Below, one piece after another: positions 30,861 through 42,200 of a stretch of 64,000 nucleotides of DNA; the stretch's first letter is position 1, and the number at the start of each line of letters is the position of its first letter. Source of the DNA: an uncultured Rhodospirillaceae bacterium (GTDB lineage: Bacteria > Pseudomonadota > Alphaproteobacteria > Rhodospirillales > Magnetospirillaceae); contig CALABS010000008.1 of NCBI GenBank assembly GCA_937887565.1, positions 85,817-149,816 on the forward strand, read 5' to 3'. A model generated the notes under the pieces. That model was given only the letters and a program-made list of their open reading frames with translations, was not told the origin of the DNA and did not search any database. The translations under genes and the position numbers were made by a program.

Positions 30861-31478
30861 ATGCCGATCTACAAGGTCACCGTCACCCAGGACACGAGAA
30901 CCAGATACTGTCTCTACGTCGAGGCTCCCGATGAAGGGGAGGCGACGAGCTATGTGGCGGGCCTGCCCAACCTGGGCGACATCCGCGGCGCCATCTTCCT
31001 CGAAGAGGACGACATGGGCGGCGAAGTCGGCGGCGCCGAGGAAGCCGAGACGGCGCCGGAAGGGGCGCGGGTACTGGTGGCGGCCTGGAATGGCGGTATC
31101 GCTGTGGCCCCCAGCCCGCTCGAGGCGCTTCCCGGTGGACGCGGCGCGTCCGGCGGACAGCCCCCGTCGCCGCCGATCTCGCCCCGCAAGGCCATCGTCG
31201 AGGTGACGCAGCGTATCGAGGTGACCATCGACGAAGCCAGGTTCGACCAGACCTTTTTCGACCAGTTCAACGCCAGCATCACCGATCATGGCGACGATCT
31301 CGGCCAGCACTTCCGGCATCTCGCGGTGCTGCACGCGCGCGGCGTCGCCGATGACGACCGGTTCATCGAGGGCTACGGGCCGGCCCAGGAGATGGGTATC
31401 AGGTTCCGTGTCGTCGACGAGTGGGACGAACTGGACGAAACCGCCTCGGCCGAAGCCAACAGGCCCTCGGCGGCCTGA
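30861..31478 (+). CDS. hypothetical protein, 205 aa
   Basis: The start MPIYKVTVTQDTRTRYCLYV at 30861 follows GGAGTAGGGTC; the open frame upstream runs through the promoter cassette and is not coding. The N-terminal 55 residues form a small alpha/beta domain (YCLYVEAPDEGEATSYVAGL) of the kind seen in element-encoded 'DUF' proteins; a Pro/Gly-rich linker (GGRGASGGQPPSPPIS) joins a C-terminal domain. Function unknown. Confidence 0.6.
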   Translation: MPIYKVTVTQDTRTRYCLYVEAPDEGEATSYVAGLPNLGDIRGAIFLEEDDMGGEVGGAEEAETAPEGARVLVAAWNGGIAVAPSPLEALPGGRGASGGQPPSPPISPRKAIVEVTQRIEVTIDEARFDQTFFDQFNASITDHGDDLGQHFRHLAVLHARGVADDDRFIEGYGPAQEMGIRFRVVDEWDELDETASAEANRPSAA

Positions 31479-31501
31479 TGCCTGAAGGAGGGAGGCGGGA
31501 C

Positions 31502-32119
31502 ATGGTGGCCTACTACATCGTCAGCCCCAGGCACACGCTGAAGCCGCGCGAACACTGCTACATCACCTTCTGGCGCGCCGGCGATGCCGGCTATGCCTGG
31601 CCCTTGTCCTGGGCCGGCCGGTACGGTGAGGAAGCGGTGCGCGACCCCGCACGCATCTACAGTGATGGCGTCAGCACCCTTGCCGTCCCGTGCGGGCTGG
31701 TGGAGGCCATCGCCGTTGCGCCGCAGCCTGGCGACATCGATGGCGACGCCGGGCCCGTGGTGTCGAACACCGTCGAAAATTGGGCCTATCTGCGCCGGCA
31801 CGCGCTGATCGTCACCACGGCCGGCTGCTTTCCGGGCGAAACCGTGCCTCGGGTGGACAAGTTGACCAGGAAGCAGGCCGACTGGCTCCGCCGCATTCAT
31901 GCCTACGGGATGCCCATGCCGGCAAGGGCCGGGCACCGCGGCGACGTGCCTCCGTCCGTGGCCAAGGTGCTGGAGCGAGATGGGTTGTGCCGAGCTGCAC
32001 AGCCCAAGAGCGACCGGGATTTCCGGCGGATGGAAGTCACCGACAAGGGCCTGGTGGCGCTGTCCATGATTTTCGCCGGGCCCGCCAATCCGGTGCGTGG
32101 CGTGCGTGTCACGCTCTGA
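31502..32119 (+). CDS. hypothetical protein, 205 aa
   Basis: MVAYYIVSPRHTLKPREHCY at 31502 has the best leader in the area (GAAGGAGGGAGGCGGG); an ATG at 31478 overlapping the previous stop is the alternative. N-terminal half: aromatic, beta-rich (YITFWRAGDAGYAWPLSWAG). C-terminal half: helical with a wHTH-like end (RRMEVTDKGLVALSMIF). Family unknown. Likely co-transcribed with the gene before it. Confidence 0.6.
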   Translation: MVAYYIVSPRHTLKPREHCYITFWRAGDAGYAWPLSWAGRYGEEAVRDPARIYSDGVSTLAVPCGLVEAIAVAPQPGDIDGDAGPVVSNTVENWAYLRRHALIVTTAGCFPGETVPRVDKLTRKQADWLRRIHAYGMPMPARAGHRGDVPPSVAKVLERDGLCRAAQPKSDRDFRRMEVTDKGLVALSMIFAGPANPVRGVRVTL

Positions 32120-32163
32120 TTCATGTTGAGGCCCCCTGGGCTGGAAGGAAGAAAGCCGTGACC

Positions 32164-33003
32164 ATGAAGACGATCCTGCTCACCGCTGCCGTACTGACCG
32201 CGGTTGTTAAGATCCCGGCGGCGCAGGCCGGCGAGGTGTGGAACTGCCATCAATTCGATCCGCCGGCGCCGGCAGGGGACAAGGTCTCCGTCGTCCGGAT
32301 CTGCGGTGACGATCTGTGGACCTATGTGGAGTTCACACTGAAGTCCCATTGGCCGGTCGCCGTCGAAGTCGGACCCGACGGGAAGGATCTGGCGCTCAAC
32401 AGCCGCGCCCTGTCGGACACGGTCGTGGCCCTGGAGTCCAGGCCTGCGCGGTTCCGGCTGCGTTACGGTGAAGACGTCCTCGACATCGACGTCAGTGGGT
32501 TGCGGATGACGGACGTTCCGGCCCTGGCGCCGGTGTCCGGCGCCCCAAACCTCCCGTTTTCCGACAGCGCCGCGGTCCCCTCCGGCACCCATGCGCGGGT
32601 GGTGCTCGACACCGCCGTCAACACCGAATTGCCCGGCGTCCTGCTGGCCCGCCTGGCCGAGCCCGTGTACGGCCCGGGTGGGCGTTACGTGGCCGCGCCC
32701 CGGGGCACCACCTTCGTCGCCTCGGTCCATCCGCTGCAGCGGCCGGAGGACACCCGGGTCTCGGCCTGCTTCGACCGCGCCGTGCTTCCCGACGGCAGCG
32801 AACTGGTGCGGCGTGACGGACAGACCTGCCTCGGCCATCTCGTCGACCCGCAGGGGCGGGTAGGGCTGACCGGCAGGCTCATCAGCAGGAGCAAGGAACA
32901 GCCGCCGGTCCTGGAGATCGCAGCCGGCACGCTCGCCGGCATCGCGATCGACGGCGAGCTGCACCCTATCCGACGCATCGGCAACATCCTTCGGATGGAA
33001 TAG
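32164..33003 (+). CDS. VirB10/TrbI C-terminal-domain-like secreted protein, 279 aa
   Basis: A signal peptide (MKTILLTAAVLTAVVKIPAA, then QAG) replaces the usual VirB10 membrane anchor. Residues about 140-265 follow the TrbI/VirB10 pore-ring pattern: VPSGTHARVVLDTAVNTELP, GVLLARLAEPVYGP, VAAPRGTTFVASVH, LPDGSEL and GLTGRLI. VirB10 spans both membranes in type IV secretion; this one is short and may be a periplasmic or outer-membrane partner. It is the clearest conjugation-type gene in the window and lies next to giant gene 2. Start after GGAAGGAAG. Confidence 0.7.
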   Translation: MKTILLTAAVLTAVVKIPAAQAGEVWNCHQFDPPAPAGDKVSVVRICGDDLWTYVEFTLKSHWPVAVEVGPDGKDLALNSRALSDTVVALESRPARFRLRYGEDVLDIDVSGLRMTDVPALAPVSGAPNLPFSDSAAVPSGTHARVVLDTAVNTELPGVLLARLAEPVYGPGGRYVAAPRGTTFVASVHPLQRPEDTRVSACFDRAVLPDGSELVRRDGQTCLGHLVDPQGRVGLTGRLISRSKEQPPVLEIAAGTLAGIAIDGELHPIRRIGNILRME

Positions 33004-33037
33004 CCCTTGGACACCGCCGCCGTCCAATCCGGGGCTA

Positions 33038-33068
33038 AAGCGTGATGCGGAAAATCTGCATCACGCTT
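33038..33068. terminator. perfect hairpin after the TrbI-like gene
   Basis: AAGCGTGATGC and GCATCACGCTT form an 11-bp stem with a 9-base loop, 35 bases after the stop codon. It probably ends the transcript, although no long T-run follows. The remaining part of 33004-33252 holds a second GC-rich hairpin-like stretch and the operator at 33205. Confidence 0.5.
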
Positions 33069-33204
33069 GATGCCGCCATTGCGGCGGCGGTCACCGGATG
33101 ACGCGGCCATGCAGGAACAAATTTTCTGTCCTTACGGACCGAGACCGGGAAGCCCGCAAGCGCACCGGTTTCCCACGAAATCCTGCCGTCCGAAATTGTC
33201 GATG

Positions 33205-33216
33205 CAAAATTTCTTG
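33205..33216. promoter_or_regulatory. operator-like site upstream of giant gene 2
   Basis: CAAAATTTCTTG, preceded by G, lies 37 bases before the first start of giant gene 2. The flanks GATG and TTGTTG match the site upstream of giant gene 1 (20042-20064). The same 12 bases occur again at 56678-56689 inside the giant frame. Confidence 0.6.
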
Positions 33217-33252
33217 TTGTTGAACCGGTGTTGCCGATAGCCTACCCTTGCG

Positions 33253-36200
33253 GTGGAGAAATGCTGGGGAATCCGCCGCTTGGACACCGGTCTCGACATC
33301 ACGGCACAGGACTTCGATGCCGCCGCTGCGTTCGACGACCGTCGCCGCGCCGGCAACGCGGACCGCATCCTGCGGATCGGCCGCCGCCGATACGAACTGG
33401 TGGCGCCGGGCGCCATGGCCGTGAATACCATGGGCGACGAGCCGTTTCTCCGGACCTTCATCGCCCGCCTGAGGCCCGTGGCCGGACAGCTCATGCCCCA
33501 GGACCTCGCGGAAGGCCGGGTGAAAGCCACGGACGCCCTCATGCTATACCGGGGGCAGGACGACGGCAGGATCGTCATCCAGCCGGCCAACGGCCTCCTG
33601 GTTCCCGTGCAGGCCGGCAGGCCAGCGCACCAGGTCCTGATGGCCAGGCTGCACGATGCCGATCCCGTAGAAACGCTGCATCATGAAGTCCTCCATCTCC
33701 ATTTCCGCGAAGGGCGGCTGACCGATGACGAAATCCTCCGCCTCAGGGACGATCCCGGCATCCTCGAATACGGCCTCGCCCGCTATCCGATCGAAAGCCG
33801 CTACCCCGACAACCAGCACCTCGAAGAGGTCCTCGCCCATTTCTGCGGGGAATGGGGAGTTTCCGGCTCCGCGTTGTCTCCCCGTTGGGAAGTTCGACCC
33901 CTTCACGCGCAGCAGCCCGGGCAACGGCAGCCCGGTGGCGGCCCGGGCTCCGGGGACGAGCGCGATCGAGCCGGAGAACGAGACCGCGCTGCTGACCTTC
34001 TGAACACTCCCGAGGCCCTGGCCGCCACCGGGGCCTCGGCCCCAAGAGCCCTGACCGATCTCGCTGGAAGGCTCGCTTCCGGAGAATACGGCCGCCGGCC
34101 CGCGGATCCAGATTTCGCACGCTGGGCCATCGAGCAGTCCGGCTTTGCCGTGGACGAGCTGCCGCCGCTCGTCATCCGCTACCGCGTCGGCGCCGTCGAT
34201 CTCGATGAGGTTTCGCCGGTCGTCCCGGAACATGGCCGGGAAATCGCCGGTTGGAACGACGGCTGGAGTGCCATCCAGGCCCGCCGCGCGAGCGCCGCCG
34301 AGCGACGTGCGGCGATCGACCGCCATATTGGCCGCCTCGACCGGACTGCCGTCGAGGACTGTGTGGATCGGATTTCCCTGGCCCGGGCGCTGGCAGCACT
34401 GGTGGCTTCCCGTCCGAACCGGGGACAACGGGCCGATTGGCCCGGCTCGGAGCGCATCCAGTGGATCAACAACCGCCTGGCGGAGCTTTCCGGCTCCAAA
34501 GGCCGGCCGTCCCGCGTCCTCGACGAATTGGCGCGGGAAGCGCCCCCGAAATCCGAACGGCCCGAGATGCCGGCGGATCATCGCCCCTGGCCGGATCTGC
34601 TTCCCTCCACGAAGGCGGGCAACGCCGTGCGGGATGCGATCGATGCCACGTTGAGATCGCTGGGGCCGAAAACCCGGATCAACGCGGCGCTGTTCCTGGG
34701 TCGTCGGCTGGACTCGATTGCCGAGCTGGTGATGCGCCAGATCGACGCCGAAACCGCGGCGAAAGATGCCGGGCTCGATTACCGTCCGACCTGTTTGCTC
34801 GATTGCGACCCCAATGCACGCTGGTCCTATCAGGGCCGGCCGCTGACGAGGGCGGAATCGTCTTTTTTCCATCGTTCCGTGGAACGCGCGCGTGTCCTGG
34901 TCGACTATCCCGAGCTGGACGGCCGGGAACAGGAAGCCCTTGACCGGATTGCCGCGGGCTTTGCCCGGGGCGACCACGATTTTCTCCCCGGCGGGCTTTT
35001 CCGCGCCATGGATGGCGGCCTTCGCGTCCATGGCATGGATGGCTGGCGCATGGCGATCATGCCGCTGTTCGATGTTGAGGGCCAACCGATCGACCCCGCT
35101 TCCGGCAAGGCCAGTACGGTCGATTGGAATCTCGACACCGTCGCCGGCGAGATCGCCAGCCACGTCATATTGCCCCCGATCGACATCGAGCGCGCTCTCG
35201 ATTGGGCGGAAAGGCGGATGCAGCCTCTGCTTCTGACAAAGGCTCAACGGCAGGCGCTGTCGGTTCCTTCGACGTTCGATCCCGTCATTTCCCGCAAGGA
35301 TCATATCCGGTCGCTCGCCAGGCGGGATGTCCTGACGGCCGGCGAGGCCCTGTCGGGCTCCCGGCTGCATCCCAAGCTCGACGGCCGGCGATGCACCCAG
35401 GCCGAAGCGATTTACTATCGCCACCTTCGTGATAATGCCCAGGCGCTTTTTCACCGCAGCGGGGCCGATGTTCCGCCGCCGGCGGCCGGCAAGGCCGGGT
35501 ACGAGGAAAAGGCGGCAGGGGAAAAGGCGGCAGGATTCGACGTCGCAGTTGTCGGCGATCGTTCCTACAGCGCCGGGGTCTCGTCGGGTCTGCCCGGGGG
35601 GAACGTCCATTGGGGCGACTGGCGGCCTGCGTCCATACCCGAGGATCGCTGGGATCATTTCACCGAGCAGTTCCTTGGCGATGGCGAGGTCGACTGCTCG
35701 GACCAGGCCTACGGGCACCTGATGTTCGACGATCCGCAGTTCCTGCATTTCCGCTTCCCGCCGATCCGGGAATGGTGGAGTCGCACGATCGAGTGGTCGG
35801 ATCGCCATGACGATTGGCCGCCGCATCCGGATGTCGTGGGTGTGGCTCGAAAGGCCATCGGCACCGACTTGGCCAACGAATTCATGCGTCCCGACGGCAG
35901 GTTCGATCTGGCCGCGATCAGGGCCGCCGAACCCAAGGCTGCCGCCAGGGTCGAAGAGGAGATGTTCGCCGCGTGGCTCGAGCTGGCGCGTGACGATCAG
36001 CGGAACGGATGGCCGAACTGGGCCGAAGGTGGCCACGGACTCATGGAGGAGTTCTCCGACCTCCGAAACGATCTGTCCAATTACCTGGAAGCGCAGCTCT
36101 CCGCGACGTTCATGCTCGACACCGTCGAGCGGGATGGTTCCGTCAGCCTGCCGTCCGGCGAGACCAGACACTTTCGCGTCCTGCATTCCCGTAACATGGG

Positions 36201-39200
36201 GATTGCTCAACTGTGGAGCCTCCGTGAGGGTCAGCTGGATGCCCTACTCGAGGAGACGTCCACGCCGGAACGTGCCCAGCTGCTGGCCGAGCGCGTTGCA
36301 CTGGGCGGACGGGCCCACAGCGACATCGTCAACGACCCCTGGAGGGAGACGGAAGGTGATCAATGGGGCTATCGCCGCCATATCGATGTGCTGGGGCAGG
36401 ATGGGGCGATGCGCCGGTCGGGAGGCTTCGCCCGTGATGGACTAGCCGTCGTACCGCTTGAAACCCGATCCGGCCGCCCGGCCGACAGCTCTGGCCATCC
36501 GCACCAGGTCATCCACCTGCCGACCGGACTTGCCCTCGGAGCTCCGCTTCCCGACCGCACCCAGGCGATGCGGCTCGCCGAGGCATTCCTCCCCGTTGCC
36601 GAGTGGACCCGCATCAGCTTCGCCAACCTTCCCGGCAGACGGGAGGCCCTGCAGCCGGAGATCGAGCGCATCTCGGAAACCATGCGCGAGCGCCTGCGCA
36701 GAGAGCGGATCGATGACCTGCGGGCCCAGTCGGCGGCTCGCCGGCAGGCGGCATCCGATACCGGCCTGGCGGATGCCCTCGGCGGTGAAGGTCCGCGCTT
36801 CAAAGTCGCCGGGGCGGACGGAAACCTTGCCAGCTTCCGCTCCGACAATCCCGGCGGTGCGTGGCTCAGGGACACGGTCCGCCGGGCGGAATCCTACATG
36901 GCCGATCCGCAAGCCGGCCCGGTCACGCGGAAAGGGCTCATCGGCCAGTACACGGCCTGGATGGGGCCTATGTCCCTGCCGGTCGCGTTCCTGCGCAGCC
37001 TTCCCGGCGCCTCGGACGAGATCCGGGAGCCCGGGGCGCCCAGTTTCGACACACTGCTCGCCAAGGTCGCCACAGACGGCTGGAAGCCGGACGCCCCTGT
37101 ACATCTGGCGGTCAACCACAAGGGCGAGGCATATTTGTGGGAAGGCAATACCCGCGTCGGTGTCGCCGCGCACCTCGGCGTGCCCTCCATCGAAGCCGCG
37201 GTCACCTGGTTCAACGGCGGCGAGCTCGCCGACGGCCCCGCGTCGCCGGAGCGCCTGGCGGTCCTTGCGGAGGCCGGGAGCGCCTTGACGCCGGCGGCGT
37301 TCAAGGCGGCCGATTACACTGTCGACGCCTACCACGGGACGGCATCCGATTTCGAACGCTTCGAACGTACCCGCGACATCGGCTACCATGTCGCCCTCAC
37401 CCCCAACCAGGCAGACTTCCATGCGACCAAAACCGCGCTGGAGGACGGCTCCGGCGCCTTTGTCATGCCGCTCAAGGTGCAGGCTGCCCGTCCCTTGCAC
37501 ATGGAGGATCTGGGCAGTTGGTATCCAGTCAAGGTAGCTGAGGAACTCGAGCGCCTGGGCGTGGCGCCGCGTGGGTTTGCCGACACGGTGTGGCGGGAGG
37601 GCGGCAGTCCGTTTGACGAGAGTTATGCCGAGCCCGATGCCTTCGGGCACATGGCAGGCCTGGTTGTCAGCCAGATGAAGGCCCAGGGCTACGACTCCAT
37701 CGCCTACGACAACAGGGCGGATGGAGAAGACTGTCGCGGGCCGGCCCTCATCCTGTTCGAGCCGTCGCAGTTGAAATGCCGGTTCGCTACGGAATTCGAT
37801 TCCAACGATCCCCGCATTTCCTATGCTGCCGTGGGCTCGATCTTCACCCATGCCGGCGGCGGTCTCCGGTGGGGAGATTGGCGGCCGTTCCGTGCCGAGC
37901 CGGGCGAGATCGTCGCTTTCCTCCACGGCCTCGACGACGAAGAGGGGATGGAGCGCCAGTTCTACCATGACGAGGCCGGCGAACTTATCCAGGACCCTGA
38001 AGGGAACCCCGCCGAGCGGATCTGGGACGACTACCCCCGCCTCAGGACGGCGACCCGCAACCGCCTGCTGCTCGCGAGCGAGCAGCAGTGCGTGCCCGAG
38101 GAAATGGGCCTGAACGAACTGGTCCGGAAGGTGGCCCCAGAGCTCGGGAATCTGCCCCTGGCGATGATCGCCGCCGACCACCAGGAAGCTTTCGACGCCG
38201 TCTGCAAGGCCTATCTCGACAAGCTTTTCGCAGCGGTCCGGCGCGACAGGGAGGAACTGCCCGATGGCGACATCTACTACCTGGAGGAGGACGATCCGGC
38301 CATCTGGGAGGAGTGGACCGACTTCCACACGGCGCTCGCCTGGGAGCTGAGCTATCGGACAGCGGAGGAGTTCTTCGCCGACTGCCTGGTCAGGGACAGC
38401 ATCCGGGAGCCGGGCCGGAGCGGCTACCGCGTGCTGCATTCGCGCTCCAACAATCGCGTCCATCTGTGGCAGGTCGGCGATGACGGCCGGTTTCTCTCCT
38501 GGTCCGACCCGCACGGCAACCGCTTCATCGACGAGCAGGCCTTCGTTGGCGATTTTTCATGGGCCCAGGGAGAGCCGGCCGAGTGGGCCGACAGGGCCAT
38601 GCGCGAAGCGGATGCCCATGCCGGGGGTGAATCCCTCGAACAGGAGCGGTTCAACGCTCCCGTCCGGCCCGGCGAAACAGCGGGGCGCTGGAACCTCCGG
38701 AAGCGGATGACCATCGTTGTCGGCGAGGGTCGCCGGCATGTTTCCGGGTTTTCCCGCGACGGCCTGGCCGTCGTCCCGCTGGTGCGCTCCCAGGACCACG
38801 GTTTCCGGAGAATCGGTCCTGCCGTGCACCAGGTCATCCATGTGGCGACCGGCCTTGGCCTCGGCGAGCCTTTTCCTTCCCGCGAGCAGGCCATGCAACT
38901 GGCGGAGGCCCTGGTCGACCTGGCACCCTGGAAGGACATCGACTACACCAACCTGGACCGCCACCGCGACGTGATCCGCACGCAGGTAGCCGAAGCCGAG
39001 CGGCAGATCCGTGCGTCCATCCGAGCCGGCGCGGCCGCCGACCTGAGGGCCGAGGCGGCCCGGCGCCGCTCCCAACCGGTCACCGTCGACGATGCATTCG
39101 GCGGTGGTCCCGCTTTCTCCGCCAGACCGATCGAATGGCAGAGCCGGGACAAGACGCCGTTTTCCGTGGGCATGCCGGAAGGCAGTGCGGCAGGGCACGG

Positions 39201-42200
39201 GAAAGGGACGGATGGACGGTTCGAGGACCTGGTGCGGCTTGCATGGGACGGTTGCGGACCGGCAGCGCTCGCCGCCGCTGCCGCGGCCCGCGGCCTGCCG
39301 GCGGACGCCTGCCGGCGCATTGCGGCCCCCATCGTGTTGGCCCGCCCCGGATGGACCCCGCCGGGATGGCTGTTCCGCTCCGTCCTGGCGCAAAGGATGG
39401 CCCGGGAGGAGGCCGCCCTCGACGAGGCGTGGCTCGCCGAAACGGTGCCGGCCGCGGAGATCGCGCTCTTCGTGGCTTCAGAGGCCGTCCAGCCGGGAAC
39501 GATGGTGGTCGCGGCACCCGGGGCCTGGGGACGCCTGGCCGCCCTCTCCCTGGCACAAAGCCTTGCCGGTTCCGGCGTGGAAATCGCGGGCATGTCGCCA
39601 CAGGCGCTGGCGGATATGACCGTGGGCGAGATCCAGACGGTCCTCGGCGCCGGCTCCGTCACCGAACCCCAGCAGGCCGCGCGCGAACGGCGGGCCATCG
39701 AATTGCACATCCTGGCTGCCCAGCACGCCGGACGGACGTTCGCGCGCCATCCGGAGCTGGCCCGCTGCGCTGCCTGGGACCGAGAAAAGCCTGCACAGGC
39801 AGTGCTCTTTTCGGTGACGGAGGCGGATGGAGGCTTGCGTCTCGGATGCGAGCCGGTCTTTCCCGGCGACGCCAGGTTCGACGACAAGGGGGAGGGGCCA
39901 GCTTTCGATCCGGCGACCGGCATCGCCGCCCTGCGTGCGGTCACCCGCGGGGGAGCCGACCTTTCGGATCTCTATGCCGCCCTCGAGGAACGGGCGCACA
40001 TGGATATGACCGATTTCGAATCGGCCAAGGAACGCGTTCTCGACCGCAAGAAGCAGGAGCTCGCGGCCGCTTTCCCCCTGCCGGACCGCCTGGTCGAGGA
40101 CTACCTTGACGATTGGGGCATCCTCGACGAGGAAAGGTGCGAGGTCCGTACCAGGCATCTCCGCCTCCACGGCGTCGATTTTACCGCCAACGGCCTGCCC
40201 TGGGACAATCCCCTCAATGGCGGTTTCGATGAGGCTGCGTTCGATCTGGAATGGCGGGAGTCCATCGAGGTCGAGGCCCGCGACCGCGCCTGGTTGCGGA
40301 CGCGCGACGAGCTCGTGGAGCAGGGGGTCTACGACGAGAGGGCCGTCGAGAATGAGGCGCGCTCCGGCGATCTCTTCGAGGAGATCGTCGAGGAATGGGA
40401 CGAGCGCACCATGGCGGAGATCGACAAGGATCTCGAAGGCGCCGAATACCTGTTCGACCAGGACGGGAATTTCCTGCTCCTTGCCCGCCATGGTCGCACC
40501 GGCTTCGAGATCTGGCGCGCGGATTACGGCGGCCAGATGGAAGATGTGGGGTATGCGTTCGGGGAAACGCCCGAGGAGGCCTATGCCCAGGCCGTCCGGG
40601 TCGCCACGGCTCTCTCGCTGTCCGGAGCCGGCTTTCTTTCCAGCGAGCTTGAAAAACCGGTCAACGAGCTCGGCGATCCGGACCGCTGGGAACCCGAAAC
40701 CATCACGGTCTACGGCGGCGGCGGCCGCTACAACAAGGGCTTCGTGCGCGGGGCATTCGGCGTTGCACCGGCACGGAAGGAGGTTTTCAACCCGTTCCGG
40801 CGCCGCACGGTCGAGGGATTGCGGGCCTGGCGGGTCATCCATCTGCCGACGGGGATCGCTCTTCACCCCCTGCAGCCGTCGATGCAGGCCGCCATGCAGG
40901 TGGCCGAACGCCTCGAGGGACTTGCCGATTGGAAGTCGCTCACCCTTGGCGCAATCGCTGCCGGCAGCGACGGGCATTCGGTTCGGGACCGTCTGCAGGC
41001 GATGGTGCGGGCCGCCGTGAAGTCGGAACGTGACACCCGTGCCGGGGAGATCCGCGCCCAGGCCGAAGCCAGACGAACGGGACAAGGTGTCGTGTCCGCC
41101 GATGCCTTCCAGGGCGCCTGGTTCGCCGTGGGCAATCCGCAGCCGGGTAACGGCGCGGTGCCTGGCCCGAACCGCTTCAGCCTCGGCACCAAGGACATTC
41201 TCCGCGAGCTGGACCGGTGCGACACGGGCCTCGCGCGCCGCACCAGGTTCGAGGACTTCACCACGCTTGCTTCCTGCTCCCTGCAGAACCAGCTGCACCA
41301 GCCCGGGTCGCCCGAGTGGCTGAAGCACGAGCACGAATACATGGGCGTCATGCGGCGCTATCTCGATCGCAACCGGCGCGACGACGAGGCGACCTACGCC
41401 GGTCTGGTCGGCCGGGTAATGCTGGAGATGCAGTCCGGCCATCGGGATGTGCTGGGCCCCGCCTGGGAGCAACTGGTCAAGCCACGCGACCGTCTCATCA
41501 ATCCGCCCGAAATGGCCAGGCTCTTGGCGGCCACTTCGCTTACCGAGGATTCCGTCCGCCAAGCGATCGAGGAACGCGGCTACGTGTCCATGTACGATGC
41601 ATGGGCAGGCGCCGGCAACAATACCCTGGCGGCCGCGGCGCATCTTTCCTCCATGGGGTTCGACCCCAGGCGTCATTTGCACGCCGTTCTGGTCGAACCG
41701 GATCCGGTCGCCGCCCGGGTTGGCATGATCCAGGCGTCCGCCGGCATCATCCCGGCGACGGTTCTGCACGGCGATCCGCTGACCGGTGAAGTGTGGCGTC
41801 GCTGGACAACGCCGGCTTCCGTGGGCTTTGCGTTGGCACATGGCCTGGTGAAGGACGGACGGCCCGAAACGCCGGTTCCCGATGCCGACGAAATCGCTCG
41901 CCGTACCCACAACCAGCGCCATGGCCAGCAATCGATGTTCGATGTGGCGGAACCACCGCGTTTCAGCCTCGGCATCCCACATGCCCTGGTTTTTTCCGCC
42001 CGCGGTCCGGACCCCGACTGGAACGCTCCGGTTCCCCGGTTCGATCGCCGGACAGCCCTGGCGCTGCCGCCCGATCCCGCGGACGTGAAGGAACGCGCGT
42101 CCCGGCTTTTCGGCGATGCCCGTCGGGACGTGCGGATCCAGATGCTCGACCTCTACGGCCCGGCCTTCATCTTCCGGCCGGAGGACTTCGCGAGGCTGAA

